A DNA stretch of 12,929 bases from Salinirussus sp. (GCA_028275005.1 JAQCNN010000227.1:1-12929), one strand, 5' to 3'; shown: positions 1 to 6,296, counted from the stretch's first letter. The notes: generated by a model from the letters alone, not told the origin. Numbers and translations: made by a program.

Positions 1-129
1 GCCGAGGAGTCGCTGCTGCCGGACCGGACCGCCCGGTACGCGCTGAACCGGCTGACCGACGCCGATGTCGTCCTGGTCAGACACGACCCGTACGACGCGC
101 GGCGGCGGCTGTACGCCCTGGCCGAGTAA
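1..129 (+). CDS. C-terminal fragment of a probable winged-helix DNA-binding protein (5' end outside window)
   Basis: Frame 1 is open from the first base to a TAA at 127-129, giving the last 42 residues of a protein that starts outside the window. The fragment reads as the recognition helix and wing of a winged-helix domain: LLPDRTARYALNRLTDADVV resembles the 'xxRTVRYALxRL' recognition helix, and the tail DARRRLYALAE matches the wing-to-strand ending of MarR/ArsR-type regulators, where an Asp-Arg-Arg wing is followed by a Tyr-containing strand. The next gene on the same strand begins about 60 bp downstream, so the two may be co-transcribed. The full domain organisation cannot be seen. I infer a transcription regulator; another protein ending in a winged helix is possible. 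Confidence 0.6.
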   Translation, partial: AEESLLPDRTARYALNRLTDADVVLVRHDPYDARRRLYALAE

Positions 130-190
130 CCCACAGGACGCGGTACCACCGACCGACTGTCCGGCGCTCCCGTCGGGGGCGGGGACGGGG

Positions 191-982
191 ATGGGAATGG
201 TAGCCCGAGAGGGTCTCACGGGGGTGAGTGTCGATGTCGACACGCGGGCACCTACCGGCGCGACCACCGCATACATTCTCGGCGAGAGGGGCGCGGTCCT
301 CGTCGACCCCGCCGGCCGGAGCGACGCGCTCGACGAGGCCGTCGAGACCCGGGAGGTCTCCCACCTCGCGCTCACCCATCACCACCGCGACCACACCGGC
401 GGGGTTGCCGCCTACGCCGACGCCTACGACCTGACGGTCTGGGCGCGGGCCGGCCGGGAGAGCGCCTTCGAGACGGCGACCGGCGTTGCACCCGACCGGA
501 GCTTCCGCGAGGGGGCGGTGCTCCCGGCCGACGAGGGGGTGACGGTCGTCGAAACGCCCGGCCACGCGCCGGAGCACGTCGCCTTTGTCACCGGCGACGT
601 GCTCGTCACCGGCGACCTCGCAGTGACCGAGGGGAGTGTCGTCGTCGGCGCCCCGGAGGGGGACATGCGCGCCTATCTCACCTCGCTGCGACGGGTACAC
701 GCCCGTGACCCGGACGTGCTCTACCCGAGTCACGGTCCGGTCATCGAGGACCCGCGGGCGACCTGCCGGCGACTCATCGACCACCGTCGACAGCGCGAAC
801 AGCGTGTCCTCGCAGCCGTCGACGGAGGGGCCGAGACACCCGGTACGGTCGTGGATGCCGCCTACGAGAAGGATATCACGGGCGTCCGGGACCTCGCGCT
901 GGCGACTGTCCGCGCCCACCTAGAGAAGCTCGCTGTCGAGGGCCGGGTCCGCTGGGACGGCGAGCGTGCCCGCCCGGGCTGA
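191..982 (+). CDS. MBL-fold metallo-hydrolase, LACTB2-like, with C-terminal winged-helix domain
   Basis: Predicted zinc hydrolase of the metallo-beta-lactamase superfamily, about 263 aa. Numbered from the ATG at 191, the zinc motif HxHxDH lies at H63, H65, D67 and H68 (THHHRDHTGG). The remaining ligands are H125 in a TPGHAPEH motif, D142 in VTGDLA and H181 in YPSHG, so the metal site looks complete. Residues about 200-258 match the small helical winged-helix tail of LACTB2 and glyoxalase II-like proteins (HRRQREQRVL, then TVRAHLEKLAVEGRVRW). The frame is open further upstream to position 65, but that part overlaps the previous gene and is Thr/Pro/Gly-rich, unlike a haloarchaeal N-terminus. 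ATG 191 and ATG 197 are both reasonable starts. Family members act on nucleic acids or thioesters; the substrate here is unknown. Confidence 0.85.
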   Translation: MGMVAREGLTGVSVDVDTRAPTGATTAYILGERGAVLVDPAGRSDALDEAVETREVSHLALTHHHRDHTGGVAAYADAYDLTVWARAGRESAFETATGVAPDRSFREGAVLPADEGVTVVETPGHAPEHVAFVTGDVLVTGDLAVTEGSVVVGAPEGDMRAYLTSLRRVHARDPDVLYPSHGPVIEDPRATCRRLIDHRRQREQRVLAAVDGGAETPGTVVDAAYEKDITGVRDLALATVRAHLEKLAVEGRVRWDGERARPG

Positions 983-1033
983 CGGCGGACCACGCGCCCA
1001 AACGCCCTTGCCGCCCCCGGGCGTGACACCAGT

Positions 1034-1792
1034 ATGCGCCTGACCTTCCTGGGCACGGGCAGTGCGATGCCGACCGGCGAGCGCGTTCAGACGGGGCTGT
1101 TGCTCTCGGCGGGCGAGGACCGGCTGCTCGTCGACTGTGGTAGCGGCGCCCTCCACGGGCTGGCTCGGACGGACGCGGGGTACGAGGGGGTGGGGACCGT
1201 CCTGTTGACCCACCACCACCTCGACCACGTCTCCGACCTGCTCCCGCTGATGAAAGCCCGCTGGCTCGCCGGTGAGGAGTTCCTGACCGTCATCGGCCCC
1301 CCGGGGACGCCGGCACTCGTCGAGGGGCTGCTCGACGTCCACGAGTACATGCAGGACCGGCTGGACCTGACACTGCGGACGGTCGAACCCGGGTCGGAAA
1401 CGACCGCGGCCGGGTTCGCGGTCGACTCGGTGGAGACGCGACACTCCATGGACTGTCTCGGCTACCGCTTTTCACACCCCGACAGCCCCGGCGACGTGGT
1501 CTTCAGCGGCGACAGCGAGGCCTTTCCGGCGCTTGCGGGCTTTGCGGATGGCGCCGCCGTCCTCGTCCACGACTGTTCGTTCCCGGACGAGGTGGACGTC
1601 TCGAACCACCCGACACCGAGCGCGCTGGGCCAGGCATTCGCGGCGGCGGACGCGGAGGTCGGCCGGCTCTACCTCACGCATCTCTACCCACACACGAACG
1701 GTCGCCACGAGGAGATGCTCGAGTCGGTCGGCGAGGACTACGACGGCGCCGTCCGGGTCGCCCAGGACGGGCTCAGTGTCGAGGTGAGTTGA
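1034..1792 (+). CDS. RNase Z-like MBL-fold metallo-hydrolase (short form)
   Basis: A 252-aa MBL-fold enzyme that most resembles the ELAC/RNase Z branch. The N-terminus MRLTFLGTGSAMPTGER is the typical opening strand and loop. The HxHxDH motif is H60, H62, D64 and H65 (THHHLDHVSDLLPL). Other probable ligands are H137 (ETRHSMDCLGYRF), D160 (FSGDSEAF) and H216 (LYLTHLYP), and HDCSF at 179-183 is also family-like. True RNase Z carries a long flexible arm that grips the tRNA elbow; here the strand YRFSHPDSPGDVVFSGD runs straight through the place where the arm would sit, so the arm is missing. A general phosphodiesterase or other RNase Z-fold hydrolase is therefore more likely than the tRNA 3'-processing enzyme itself. 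It starts 51 bp after the previous gene on the same strand, and its stop converges on pelA. Confidence 0.85.
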   Translation: MRLTFLGTGSAMPTGERVQTGLLLSAGEDRLLVDCGSGALHGLARTDAGYEGVGTVLLTHHHLDHVSDLLPLMKARWLAGEEFLTVIGPPGTPALVEGLLDVHEYMQDRLDLTLRTVEPGSETTAAGFAVDSVETRHSMDCLGYRFSHPDSPGDVVFSGDSEAFPALAGFADGAAVLVHDCSFPDEVDVSNHPTPSALGQAFAAADAEVGRLYLTHLYPHTNGRHEEMLESVGEDYDGAVRVAQDGLSVEVS

Positions 1793-1807
1793 CGCGACAG
1801 CACTGCC

Positions 1808-2875
1808 TCACTCCAGGCGGTACCGGAGCAGGGCGGCAATCCCGCCGAGATTTGCCAGTTGCTGGCCGGGGTCGAACTCCCCCGAGAAGACGGTCACGTC
1901 CCCGCCCTTCTGCTCGACGGTCTCGATGACGCGGTCCACGTCGACGTCCCACTCGCCCTCGCCGCGGCGTTCCCGGCGGAGGTTGTCATCGAGCACGAGC
2001 AGGGTCTCGACAGCCCCGTACTCGGCGGCCTCCGCGACCGAGTCCGGCCCGTAGGCAACCTTCGCACCCTCGGCGATCCGCCCGGTGAGTTCGTCGACGA
2101 GCGCCGACTCCTCGGCGATCCTGGTCTGCTGGTGGACCTCCTCGACGGCGCCACGCTTGAGCACCTCGTGGACCCCGCGGTCGCCGACGGCACTGGTGTC
2201 GACGGTCGTGACCAACTCCGCGAGTTCCACCGTGTTCTCCTCGATGTGATCGAGTGCGTCCTGTTTGGTGAAGCCCGGCCCGGCGAGGATGACCGCGTCC
2301 ACGTCCAACCGGCCGAGCACGTCCGTCAGGTCGGCAAAGAGCTCCGCCCGCGAGCGGGCGTACTCGCCCTTTCCTGTCGTCCCCGAGAGCGAGGCCCGCT
2401 CCTCGGTGCCGTACTGGGCAACGGTGTGGATGTAGGCCTGGCCCTCCTCGACGGTCGCGATGGCGACATCGGGGTTGTCGGTGGCCTCGACGGCCTCCTC
2501 GACCCGTTCGTGCTGGTCGGGTTTCCAGACCTTCTCGACCTCGATCTCGGTCTGGGTCTCGACGTTGATGGTGTGGTGATGGCCCAGTTGGTCCTCACGC
2601 GAGCAGTCTGCGATCTCGCCACCGACCCGCAACCGGTTGGCGAACTTGGCGAATTCGACGTCCTCGACGGCGAGTTCGACCCAGAGGTGTTCACGCTCGC
2701 CACCCGTGTCCCGGAGTTGCTCGTCGTTGCGCTGGATCCGCCGGGTGGTGTCCCCCGCTACACGGTCACCGGGCTCGACGACGTGCGAGAGGTGCCACAG
2801 GTCGTCGAGGCTCTCGGGGACAAGCGTCAGCCGCTCACGACCGCCCTCCCGCCGCTGTCGGTCGGCAACGCGCAT
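1808..2875 (-). CDS. pelA: Protein Pelota homolog (aPelota/Dom34), ribosome rescue factor
   Basis: aPelota recognises ribosomes stalled on mRNA and, with aEF1A and ABCE1, splits them (no-go and non-stop rescue). The protein is 355 aa, the usual length for archaeal Pelota, with three eRF1-like domains. The N-terminal domain (about 1-130) contains the hallmark LTLVPESLDDLWHLSHVVEPGD and a TTRRIQR segment. The central domain (about 135-260) includes AVILAGPGFTKQDALDHI. The C-terminal domain (about 262-355) ends EFDPGQQLANLGGIAALLRY. There is no GGQ tripeptide at the central loop, as expected for Pelota as opposed to aRF1, so no peptide hydrolysis is expected. A GTG 51 bp upstream is in frame, but the ATG at 2875 gives the conserved MRVADRQ start. 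It converges on the RNase Z-like gene with 15 bp between stops. A palindromic array lies about 69 bp upstream. Confidence 0.95.
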   Translation of the reverse strand: MRVADRQRREGGRERLTLVPESLDDLWHLSHVVEPGDRVAGDTTRRIQRNDEQLRDTGGEREHLWVELAVEDVEFAKFANRLRVGGEIADCSREDQLGHHHTINVETQTEIEVEKVWKPDQHERVEEAVEATDNPDVAIATVEEGQAYIHTVAQYGTEERASLSGTTGKGEYARSRAELFADLTDVLGRLDVDAVILAGPGFTKQDALDHIEENTVELAELVTTVDTSAVGDRGVHEVLKRGAVEEVHQQTRIAEESALVDELTGRIAEGAKVAYGPDSVAEAAEYGAVETLLVLDDNLRRERRGEGEWDVDVDRVIETVEQKGGDVTVFSGEFDPGQQLANLGGIAALLRYRLE

Positions 2876-2927
2876 ACCGTTGCTCCGGTCTGCCCCGGTA
2901 AGTGCGTGCTGGTCCCCTCCTGGCACA

Positions 2928-2938
2928 AGTATCTTTTC
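2928..2938 (-). promoter_or_regulatory. Possible TATA/BRE region of pelA
   Basis: On the minus strand the A-rich run GGAAAAGATAC lies 53-63 bp before the pelA ATG, directly downstream of the palindromic array at 2944-2963. A box here would put the transcript start near 2900 and give a leader of roughly 25 nt. The match to the archaeal TATA consensus is weak, so this is tentative. Confidence 0.3.
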
Positions 2939-2943
2939 CGCAT

Positions 2944-2963
2944 CAGACGAGTCTGAAACAGAC
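2944..2963. promoter_or_regulatory. Alternating CAGAC/GTCTG inverted repeats, operator-like
   Basis: The sequence is CAGAC-GA-GTCTG-AAA-CAGAC: three half-sites of alternating orientation forming two overlapping perfect palindromes, with spacers of 2 and 3 bp. It lies 69-88 bp upstream of the pelA ATG, immediately upstream (in the pelA direction) of the best candidate TATA region. That is where an archaeal activator would bind, although a repressor or a transcribed hairpin is also possible. The binding protein is unknown. Confidence 0.4.
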
Positions 2964-3001
2964 CGCCGCCGCTCTTTACTCCGGGGTATCTATACGGGAC
3001 T

Positions 3002-3053
3002 GCGGTGGCACCTGAGCACGTCCCCTGCCCCTGACACTGTGCCCTGCCACCGC
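3002..3053. repeat. Perfect 9-bp inverted repeat in the pelA/peroxiredoxin intergenic region
   Basis: GCGGTGGCA at 3002-3010 is exactly reverse-complemented by TGCCACCGC at 3045-3053 with a 34-bp loop. A TATA-like TATCTATAC lies about 10 bp to its left (near 2987-2995). The 344-bp region 2876-3219 has no convincing coding sequence. Besides this repeat it holds a 13-bp palindrome at 3067-3079 (GCACAC-T-GTGTGC) and a 6-bp inverted repeat CCAGCC/GGCTGG at 3139-3163. A structured untranslated RNA or operator sites are possible; neither is proved. Confidence 0.35.
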
Positions 3054-3066
3054 TTCGGCCCTCCGA

Positions 3067-3079
3067 GCACACTGTGTGC
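3067..3079. promoter_or_regulatory. Short perfect palindrome GCACAC-T-GTGTGC
   Basis: A 6-bp perfect inverted repeat around one central base, about 140 bp upstream of the peroxiredoxin ATG. It has the size and symmetry of a dimeric repressor site, but a match of this length can also arise by chance. It is too far from the proposed peroxiredoxin start to block that promoter directly. Confidence 0.2.
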
Positions 3080-3188
3080 AACGGTCCCCGTCGGTCACTC
3101 CGTCTGGCCGCGTGAGACTGTGACTCCCCACCGAGCCCCCAGCCGGCGCACACCGGTGGCTGGAGGGCCGGAAGCGTGCGACCAGAAC

Positions 3189-3197
3189 GTTTGTACT
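3189..3197 (+). promoter_or_regulatory. Probable TATA box of the peroxiredoxin gene
   Basis: GTTTGTACT is the only T/A-rich stretch close to the gene and lies about 23-31 bp before the ATG at 3220. That distance fits a leaderless or nearly leaderless haloarchaeal transcript and supports the ATG at 3220 over the in-frame GTG at 3205. Confidence 0.35.
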
Positions 3198-3219
3198 GAC
3201 GAGCGTGTTAGCGTCGGTC

Positions 3220-3801
3220 ATGGCCGACGAGTTCCCACTCCCGGACGACCTGCCAGTGCCAGAGGACGACGGGGCGGCCGACCACCTCGGCGGAATGAGA
3301 CTGCCCGAAATATCGCTCCCTGCGACCGACGGGACGACCGTTGCCTTCCGAGACCTCCCGTCTCGGACTGTCATCTACGTCTACCCCATGACCGGGCGGC
3401 CGGACGAGGACGTGATACCGGAGGGGTGGGAGGCGGTCCCGGGTGCTCGGGGCTGTACGCCCGAGGCACGTGGGTTCCAGACACAGTACGACGCGCTCCG
3501 CTCGAACGGAGTCGAGGCGGTGTTCGGGCTCTCTACCCAGTCGAGCGAGTACCAGCGCGAAGCGCGTGACCGCTTGGAGCTCCCCTTCGAGATGCTCAGC
3601 GACACCGGGTGGGAGCTGACCGAGAACCTCGACCTCCCGACGTTCGACATCGAGGGTGAGACGTATCTGAGACGGTTGACGATGGTCCTCTCCGGCGAAA
3701 CGATCGAACACGTCTTCTACCCCGTCTTTCCGCCGGACGAACACGCAAGCGAGGTCTTAGGATGGGTGAGTGAAGCCCCGTCGCCCGGCTCACAGAGGTA
3801 A
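3220..3801 (+). CDS. Peroxiredoxin (AhpC/TSA, thioredoxin-fold), apparently one-cysteine type
   Basis: A 193-aa thioredoxin-fold peroxidase expected to reduce hydrogen peroxide or organic hydroperoxides in the cytoplasm. The fold is visible in order: strand VIYVYPMTGRP (51-61), a peroxidatic segment PGARGCTPEARGF with C79, strand VEAVFGLSTQ (98-107), EYQREARDRLELPFEMLSD (110-128), then LPTFDIEG and the C-terminal HVFYPVFPPDEHASEVLGW (164-182). The family I recognise usually has a second cysteine five residues after the peroxidatic one (CTxxxC). Here that position is R84, and C79 is the only cysteine in the protein, so it probably needs an external thiol partner. The ATG at 3220 is preferred to the GTG at 3205 because MADEFPLPDD is a typical acidic haloarchaeal start. 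TTA, ATA and AGA codons are unusually common. A same-strand glycosylase gene follows after about 105 bp. Confidence 0.85.
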   Translation: MADEFPLPDDLPVPEDDGAADHLGGMRLPEISLPATDGTTVAFRDLPSRTVIYVYPMTGRPDEDVIPEGWEAVPGARGCTPEARGFQTQYDALRSNGVEAVFGLSTQSSEYQREARDRLELPFEMLSDTGWELTENLDLPTFDIEGETYLRRLTMVLSGETIEHVFYPVFPPDEHASEVLGWVSEAPSPGSQR

Positions 3802-3906
3802 CGGTTCGCCCCGCCCAGGGCCGTCGTTCCGGTGCGCCGGCGGCGATGCCCGGCACCGTTTGTGGGTTTCAACAGTGCCTTTTGCGAGTACCCCCTGCAG
3901 GCAGCC

Positions 3907-4509
3907 GTGAAGGGGGACGAGGAGCAGGCAGCGGAGGCGTACGACTCCTTACAGACCGACCCGGAGCTAGGCGACCTCGTCACGACCCACGGGCCGCTGT
4001 ACCTGGACCCGAGTGACGACCTATTCCGGCGGCTGGTCCACTCGGTCGTCGGTCAGCAGGTCTCCGTGGCGAGCGCCAGTGCAATTCGCCGGCGGCTGTT
4101 CGACACTGTCGAGGTCACCCCAAGCGGTGTGCTCGCGGCCGACACGCAGGTGCTGAGGGACGCGGGGCTGTCAGCGATGAAGGCGGAGTACGTCACAGCG
4201 GTTGCGACGGTCTTCGACAGAGAGGGCTACTGCAAGGAATCCCTCGCCACGGCCCCCAACGAGGAGATCGTCGACACACTGACTGCGATCAGAGGTGTCG
4301 GGCCGTGGACAGCCGAGATGCAGCTCCTGTTCACCTTCGGCCGTCCCGATGTCCTCCCGGTCGGGGACCTCGGTGTTCGGAGGGGTATCGAGCGGCTACT
4401 CGGGGCGGACCTCACCCGAACGGAGATGCGAACCCGTGCAGAACAGTGGGCCCCGTACCGCAGTTACGCCAGTCTCTACCTCTGGCGCACGGTCGACGGC
4501 GAGGAGTAG
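3907..4509 (+). CDS. DNA-3-methyladenine glycosylase II, AlkA-type (HhH-GPD family)
   Basis: A base-excision repair glycosylase that removes alkylated bases such as 3-methyladenine, leaving an abasic site. From the GTG at 3907 it is 200 aa. The N-terminal half has the HhH-GPD core opening FRRLVHSVVGQQVSVASASAIRRRL, written here in two overlapping parts: FRRLVHSVVGQQ and QVSVASASAIRR (residues 40-63). The helix-hairpin-helix is LTAIRGVGPWTAEM (125-138), followed by the catalytic-aspartate segment PVGDLGVRRG with D154. There is no C-terminal four-cysteine iron-sulfur cluster motif, which argues against endonuclease III or MutY. The frame is open 75 bp further upstream (GTG 3862 or ATG 3832), but that extension is Arg/Pro/Cys-rich; the true start is uncertain. 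Rare codons (TTA, CTA, AGA, AGG) recur. It may share a stress theme with the preceding peroxiredoxin. Confidence 0.87.
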   Translation: MKGDEEQAAEAYDSLQTDPELGDLVTTHGPLYLDPSDDLFRRLVHSVVGQQVSVASASAIRRRLFDTVEVTPSGVLAADTQVLRDAGLSAMKAEYVTAVATVFDREGYCKESLATAPNEEIVDTLTAIRGVGPWTAEMQLLFTFGRPDVLPVGDLGVRRGIERLLGADLTRTEMRTRAEQWAPYRSYASLYLWRTVDGEE

Positions 4510-4596
4510 CAGTCGTGTCTCCGTCGGGCCGGTCGCTCCGGCTGGCGGGTGCAGGGTGACCGACGCGGGGGGACCAGAGCCACTTCGGGTCGGCCC

Positions 4597-4634
4597 TAGC
4601 CGGCTGTCACCATCCCGACCGTTTTGTAGCCGGC
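4597..4634 (+). promoter_or_regulatory. Promoter region of the 115-aa gene with TAGCCGGC direct repeat
   Basis: In the 155-bp gap 4510-4664, TAGCCGGC occurs at 4597-4604 and again at 4627-4634, 30 bp apart. Between them GTTTTGTAG (4621-4629) is the best TATA candidate, 36-44 bp before the ATG at 4665, implying a leader of roughly 10-15 nt. The repeats flank or overlap the box and could bind a regulator; in DNA this GC-rich, chance recurrence is also plausible. Confidence 0.3.
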
Positions 4635-4664
4635 CGGCGAAGTGAGGGTATCCACACCCGCGTT

Positions 4665-5012
4665 ATGACCCGCTACGAGACAGTCGTCGAGGACGGCACG
4701 GTCTACGTCGGCACCGACGACGGCGCGCTCGAGGTCGGCTCCGTCGAGGCCGTCATGCGGGTGGTCGGGGGTCCGTCCTGGACGATCCGCTACTCCGCGG
4801 AGGAGAAGGAACGCCACCCGGGGATGGACACCTCCGACGAAGGGTTGACCGTCGATGTCGTGGACATGATGCGGGCGATGACCCACTCCGGGCGGTTCGT
4901 GGAGACACTGGCCGCCCAGCCCGCCGACCCGACCGGCGAGGACGAGGTCTCCCCGCGGCTTGGGCTGTTCGTCGGGAAACTCCTCGAGAACCTCGAGGGC
5001 GGGCTCTCCTGA
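4665..5012 (+). CDS. Hypothetical small acidic haloarchaeal protein
   Basis: A 115-aa protein I do not recognise. The N-terminal half looks like a beta-rich fold (YETVVEDGTVYVGTDDGALEVGSVEAV). A charged middle follows (SAEEKERHPGMDTSDEGLTVDVVDMM), then a helical C-terminal part (SPRLGLFVGKLLENLEGGL). It has no cysteines, no membrane segment and no signal peptide. High Asp/Glu content and the codon use of its neighbours support a real chromosomal gene rather than a shadow frame. The ATG at 4665 is the first in frame and has a TATA-like box at a fitting distance. It converges on dinB with 24 bp between stop codons. No function can be assigned. Confidence 0.8.
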   Translation: MTRYETVVEDGTVYVGTDDGALEVGSVEAVMRVVGGPSWTIRYSAEEKERHPGMDTSDEGLTVDVVDMMRAMTHSGRFVETLAAQPADPTGEDEVSPRLGLFVGKLLENLEGGLS

Positions 5013-5015
5013 CCG

Positions 5016-5031
5016 CCGGCCCCCGGGCCGG
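5016..5031. terminator. GC-rich hairpin between convergent genes
   Basis: CCGGCCC-CC-GGGCCGG is a perfect 7-bp inverted repeat (about 6 bp with a realistic 4-nt loop) in the 24-bp gap between the 115-aa gene and dinB. No T-run follows on either strand, so it is not a classical intrinsic terminator. Archaeal termination does not need hairpins, so this is only a candidate 3'-end element. Confidence 0.25.
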
Positions 5032-5036
5032 TTCGG

Positions 5037-6260
5037 TTAAAACTCCCACAACGACCGCTGTCCCGACTGCCCGGCGGCCGACCCGTCGCTGTCCGCGTAG
5101 GAGTCGAGGCTCGCCTGGTCCCGGTCGGCAAACGAGAGCTTCGAGACCCGGACGCCGACCTTCCGGACCGGGTCGCCGACGAACTCCTCGAACAGCGAGT
5201 GGGCCGTCTCCTCGACGAGGTCCGCGTCGGCGACCGGGCCCGGCAGCGACTCGGCCCGGGTGTTGACCTGGAAGGGTGGCTCGACGGCCTTGATCCCGAT
5301 CGTCCGGTAGAGGACACCCTTCCGCTCGGCGCGGGCGGCGACGGCCGCCGCGAGCGTCCGCAGACGCTCGCGCTGACGGGTCGGCGCTGCGGTCGCCTCG
5401 GAGAAGGCGGACTCCCGCGAGAGGCTCTTTGGCCGGCCGGTCGGCTCCACACCCCGGTCGTCCTCGCCGCGGGCGTACCGCCGGACCGCCAGCCCCCGCT
5501 CGCCGAAGCGGTCGGCCAGTCGGTCCGGGTCGGCCGCTGCCAGGTCGCCGGCGGTCCCGATATCCATCTCCCGGAGCTCGCTGGCGGTGACCGGGCCGAC
5601 ACCGTGGACCGCCTCGACGTCCAGCGGGGCAAAGAACTCCCGGACCTGGCCGGGTTCCACGACGACCAGCCCGTCGGGCTTGTCGCGGTCACTGGCGACC
5701 TTCGCGGCGCTCATCGTCGGCGCAACGCCGACGCTCGCGGTGACGCCGACTTCGCGCTCGACCGTCGCCTTCAGTTCGCGGGCGAAGGGCTCGACGCCGC
5801 CCCAGCCGACGCCGCTGGCGTCCAGATACGCCTCGTCGATACTCACCTCCCGGACGGTTCCGGCCCGCTCGTGGAGTAGCGTCTTTACCTCGGCCCCGAC
5901 CGACTCGTAAAAGTCCAGGTCGACCGGTCGGTAGAAGCCCGCGTCCTCGACGCTCAGGTCGGGGTCGGTCGCCGCCTCGATCTTCCGGGGGAGTGCCTCG
6001 AGCGCGGTCGAGATGGCCTGTGCACTCTCGACGCCGTACTCCCGGGCCTCGTAGCTCGCGGTCGCGACCGCGCCGTCGGTCGCTCCCGGCTCGTAACCCA
6101 TCCCGACGACCACCGGCTCGCCACGCAGCGCTGGCTCGCGCAGCCGCTCACAGGCCGCATAGAAGCAGTCCATGTCGACGTGACAGACCACCTGCGCGAC
6201 AGCGTCGTCACCGCCGCTGTCGCCGAACCACGACCCGTTCTCGTCTGGGAGTCGCTCCAT
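5037..6260 (-). CDS. dinB: DNA polymerase IV (Y-family translesion polymerase)
   Basis: A Y-family polymerase that copies past damaged template bases, 407 aa. The palm/finger motif is VVCHVDMDCFYAACERL, with metal ligand D29 and probable steric-gate Y34. The second catalytic motif VSIDEAYLD carries D142 and E143. A thumb-type helix-hairpin-helix lies at about 213-235 (EAVHGVGPVTASELREM), and the little-finger domain covers roughly 275-380. The last seven residues, QRSLWEF (401-407), match the core of a PCNA-interacting peptide (Q-x-x-L/I-x-x-aromatic) at the expected extreme C-terminus, joined by a Ser/Asp/Gly-rich linker, so recruitment by the PCNA clamp is likely. The ATG at 6260 leaves about 20 residues before the first motif. 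A tiny membrane-protein gene ends 36 bp upstream on the same strand, so co-transcription is possible. Confidence 0.95.
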   Translation of the reverse strand: MERLPDENGSWFGDSGGDDAVAQVVCHVDMDCFYAACERLREPALRGEPVVVGMGYEPGATDGAVATASYEAREYGVESAQAISTALEALPRKIEAATDPDLSVEDAGFYRPVDLDFYESVGAEVKTLLHERAGTVREVSIDEAYLDASGVGWGGVEPFARELKATVEREVGVTASVGVAPTMSAAKVASDRDKPDGLVVVEPGQVREFFAPLDVEAVHGVGPVTASELREMDIGTAGDLAAADPDRLADRFGERGLAVRRYARGEDDRGVEPTGRPKSLSRESAFSEATAAPTRQRERLRTLAAAVAARAERKGVLYRTIGIKAVEPPFQVNTRAESLPGPVADADLVEETAHSLFEEFVGDPVRKVGVRVSKLSFADRDQASLDSYADSDGSAAGQSGQRSLWEF

Positions 6261-6296
6261 CGGTGCTGAGCGGTATCGGGGGGTCGCGTCGGCAGG

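Noticed and set aside
77..919. Long open frame on the minus strand, opposite the first MBL gene
   Set aside because: Rich in Arg, Gly and Pro with no family motif; it is the mirror of a strong MBL gene and typical of antisense frames in high-GC DNA.
1002..1024. ACGCCC/GGGCGT inverted repeat just before the RNase Z-like start
   Set aside because: Only a 6-bp stem with an 11-nt loop in very GC-rich DNA; too common by chance to call a regulatory hairpin.
1859..2956. 365-codon plus-strand frame opposite pelA
   Set aside because: It mirrors pelA almost exactly. The pelA strand shows three eRF1-like domains, while this frame has only repetitive Leu/Val/Asp-rich sequence caused by the complementary codon pattern.
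2637..3569. 310-codon plus-strand frame spanning the pelA 5' end, the intergenic region and part of the peroxiredoxin gene
   Set aside because: Ser/Arg/Pro-rich, crosses two real genes in the wrong frame, and has no recognisable domain.
3832..3906. Upstream extension of the AlkA-type protein to ATG 3832 or GTG 3862
   Set aside because: The residues are Arg/Pro/Cys-rich and family members start close to the AYDSLQTDPE region; GTG 3907 fits better, although this is not settled.
5199..5879. 226-codon plus-strand frame opposite dinB
   Set aside because: Antisense shadow; dinB on the other strand has complete Y-family motifs.
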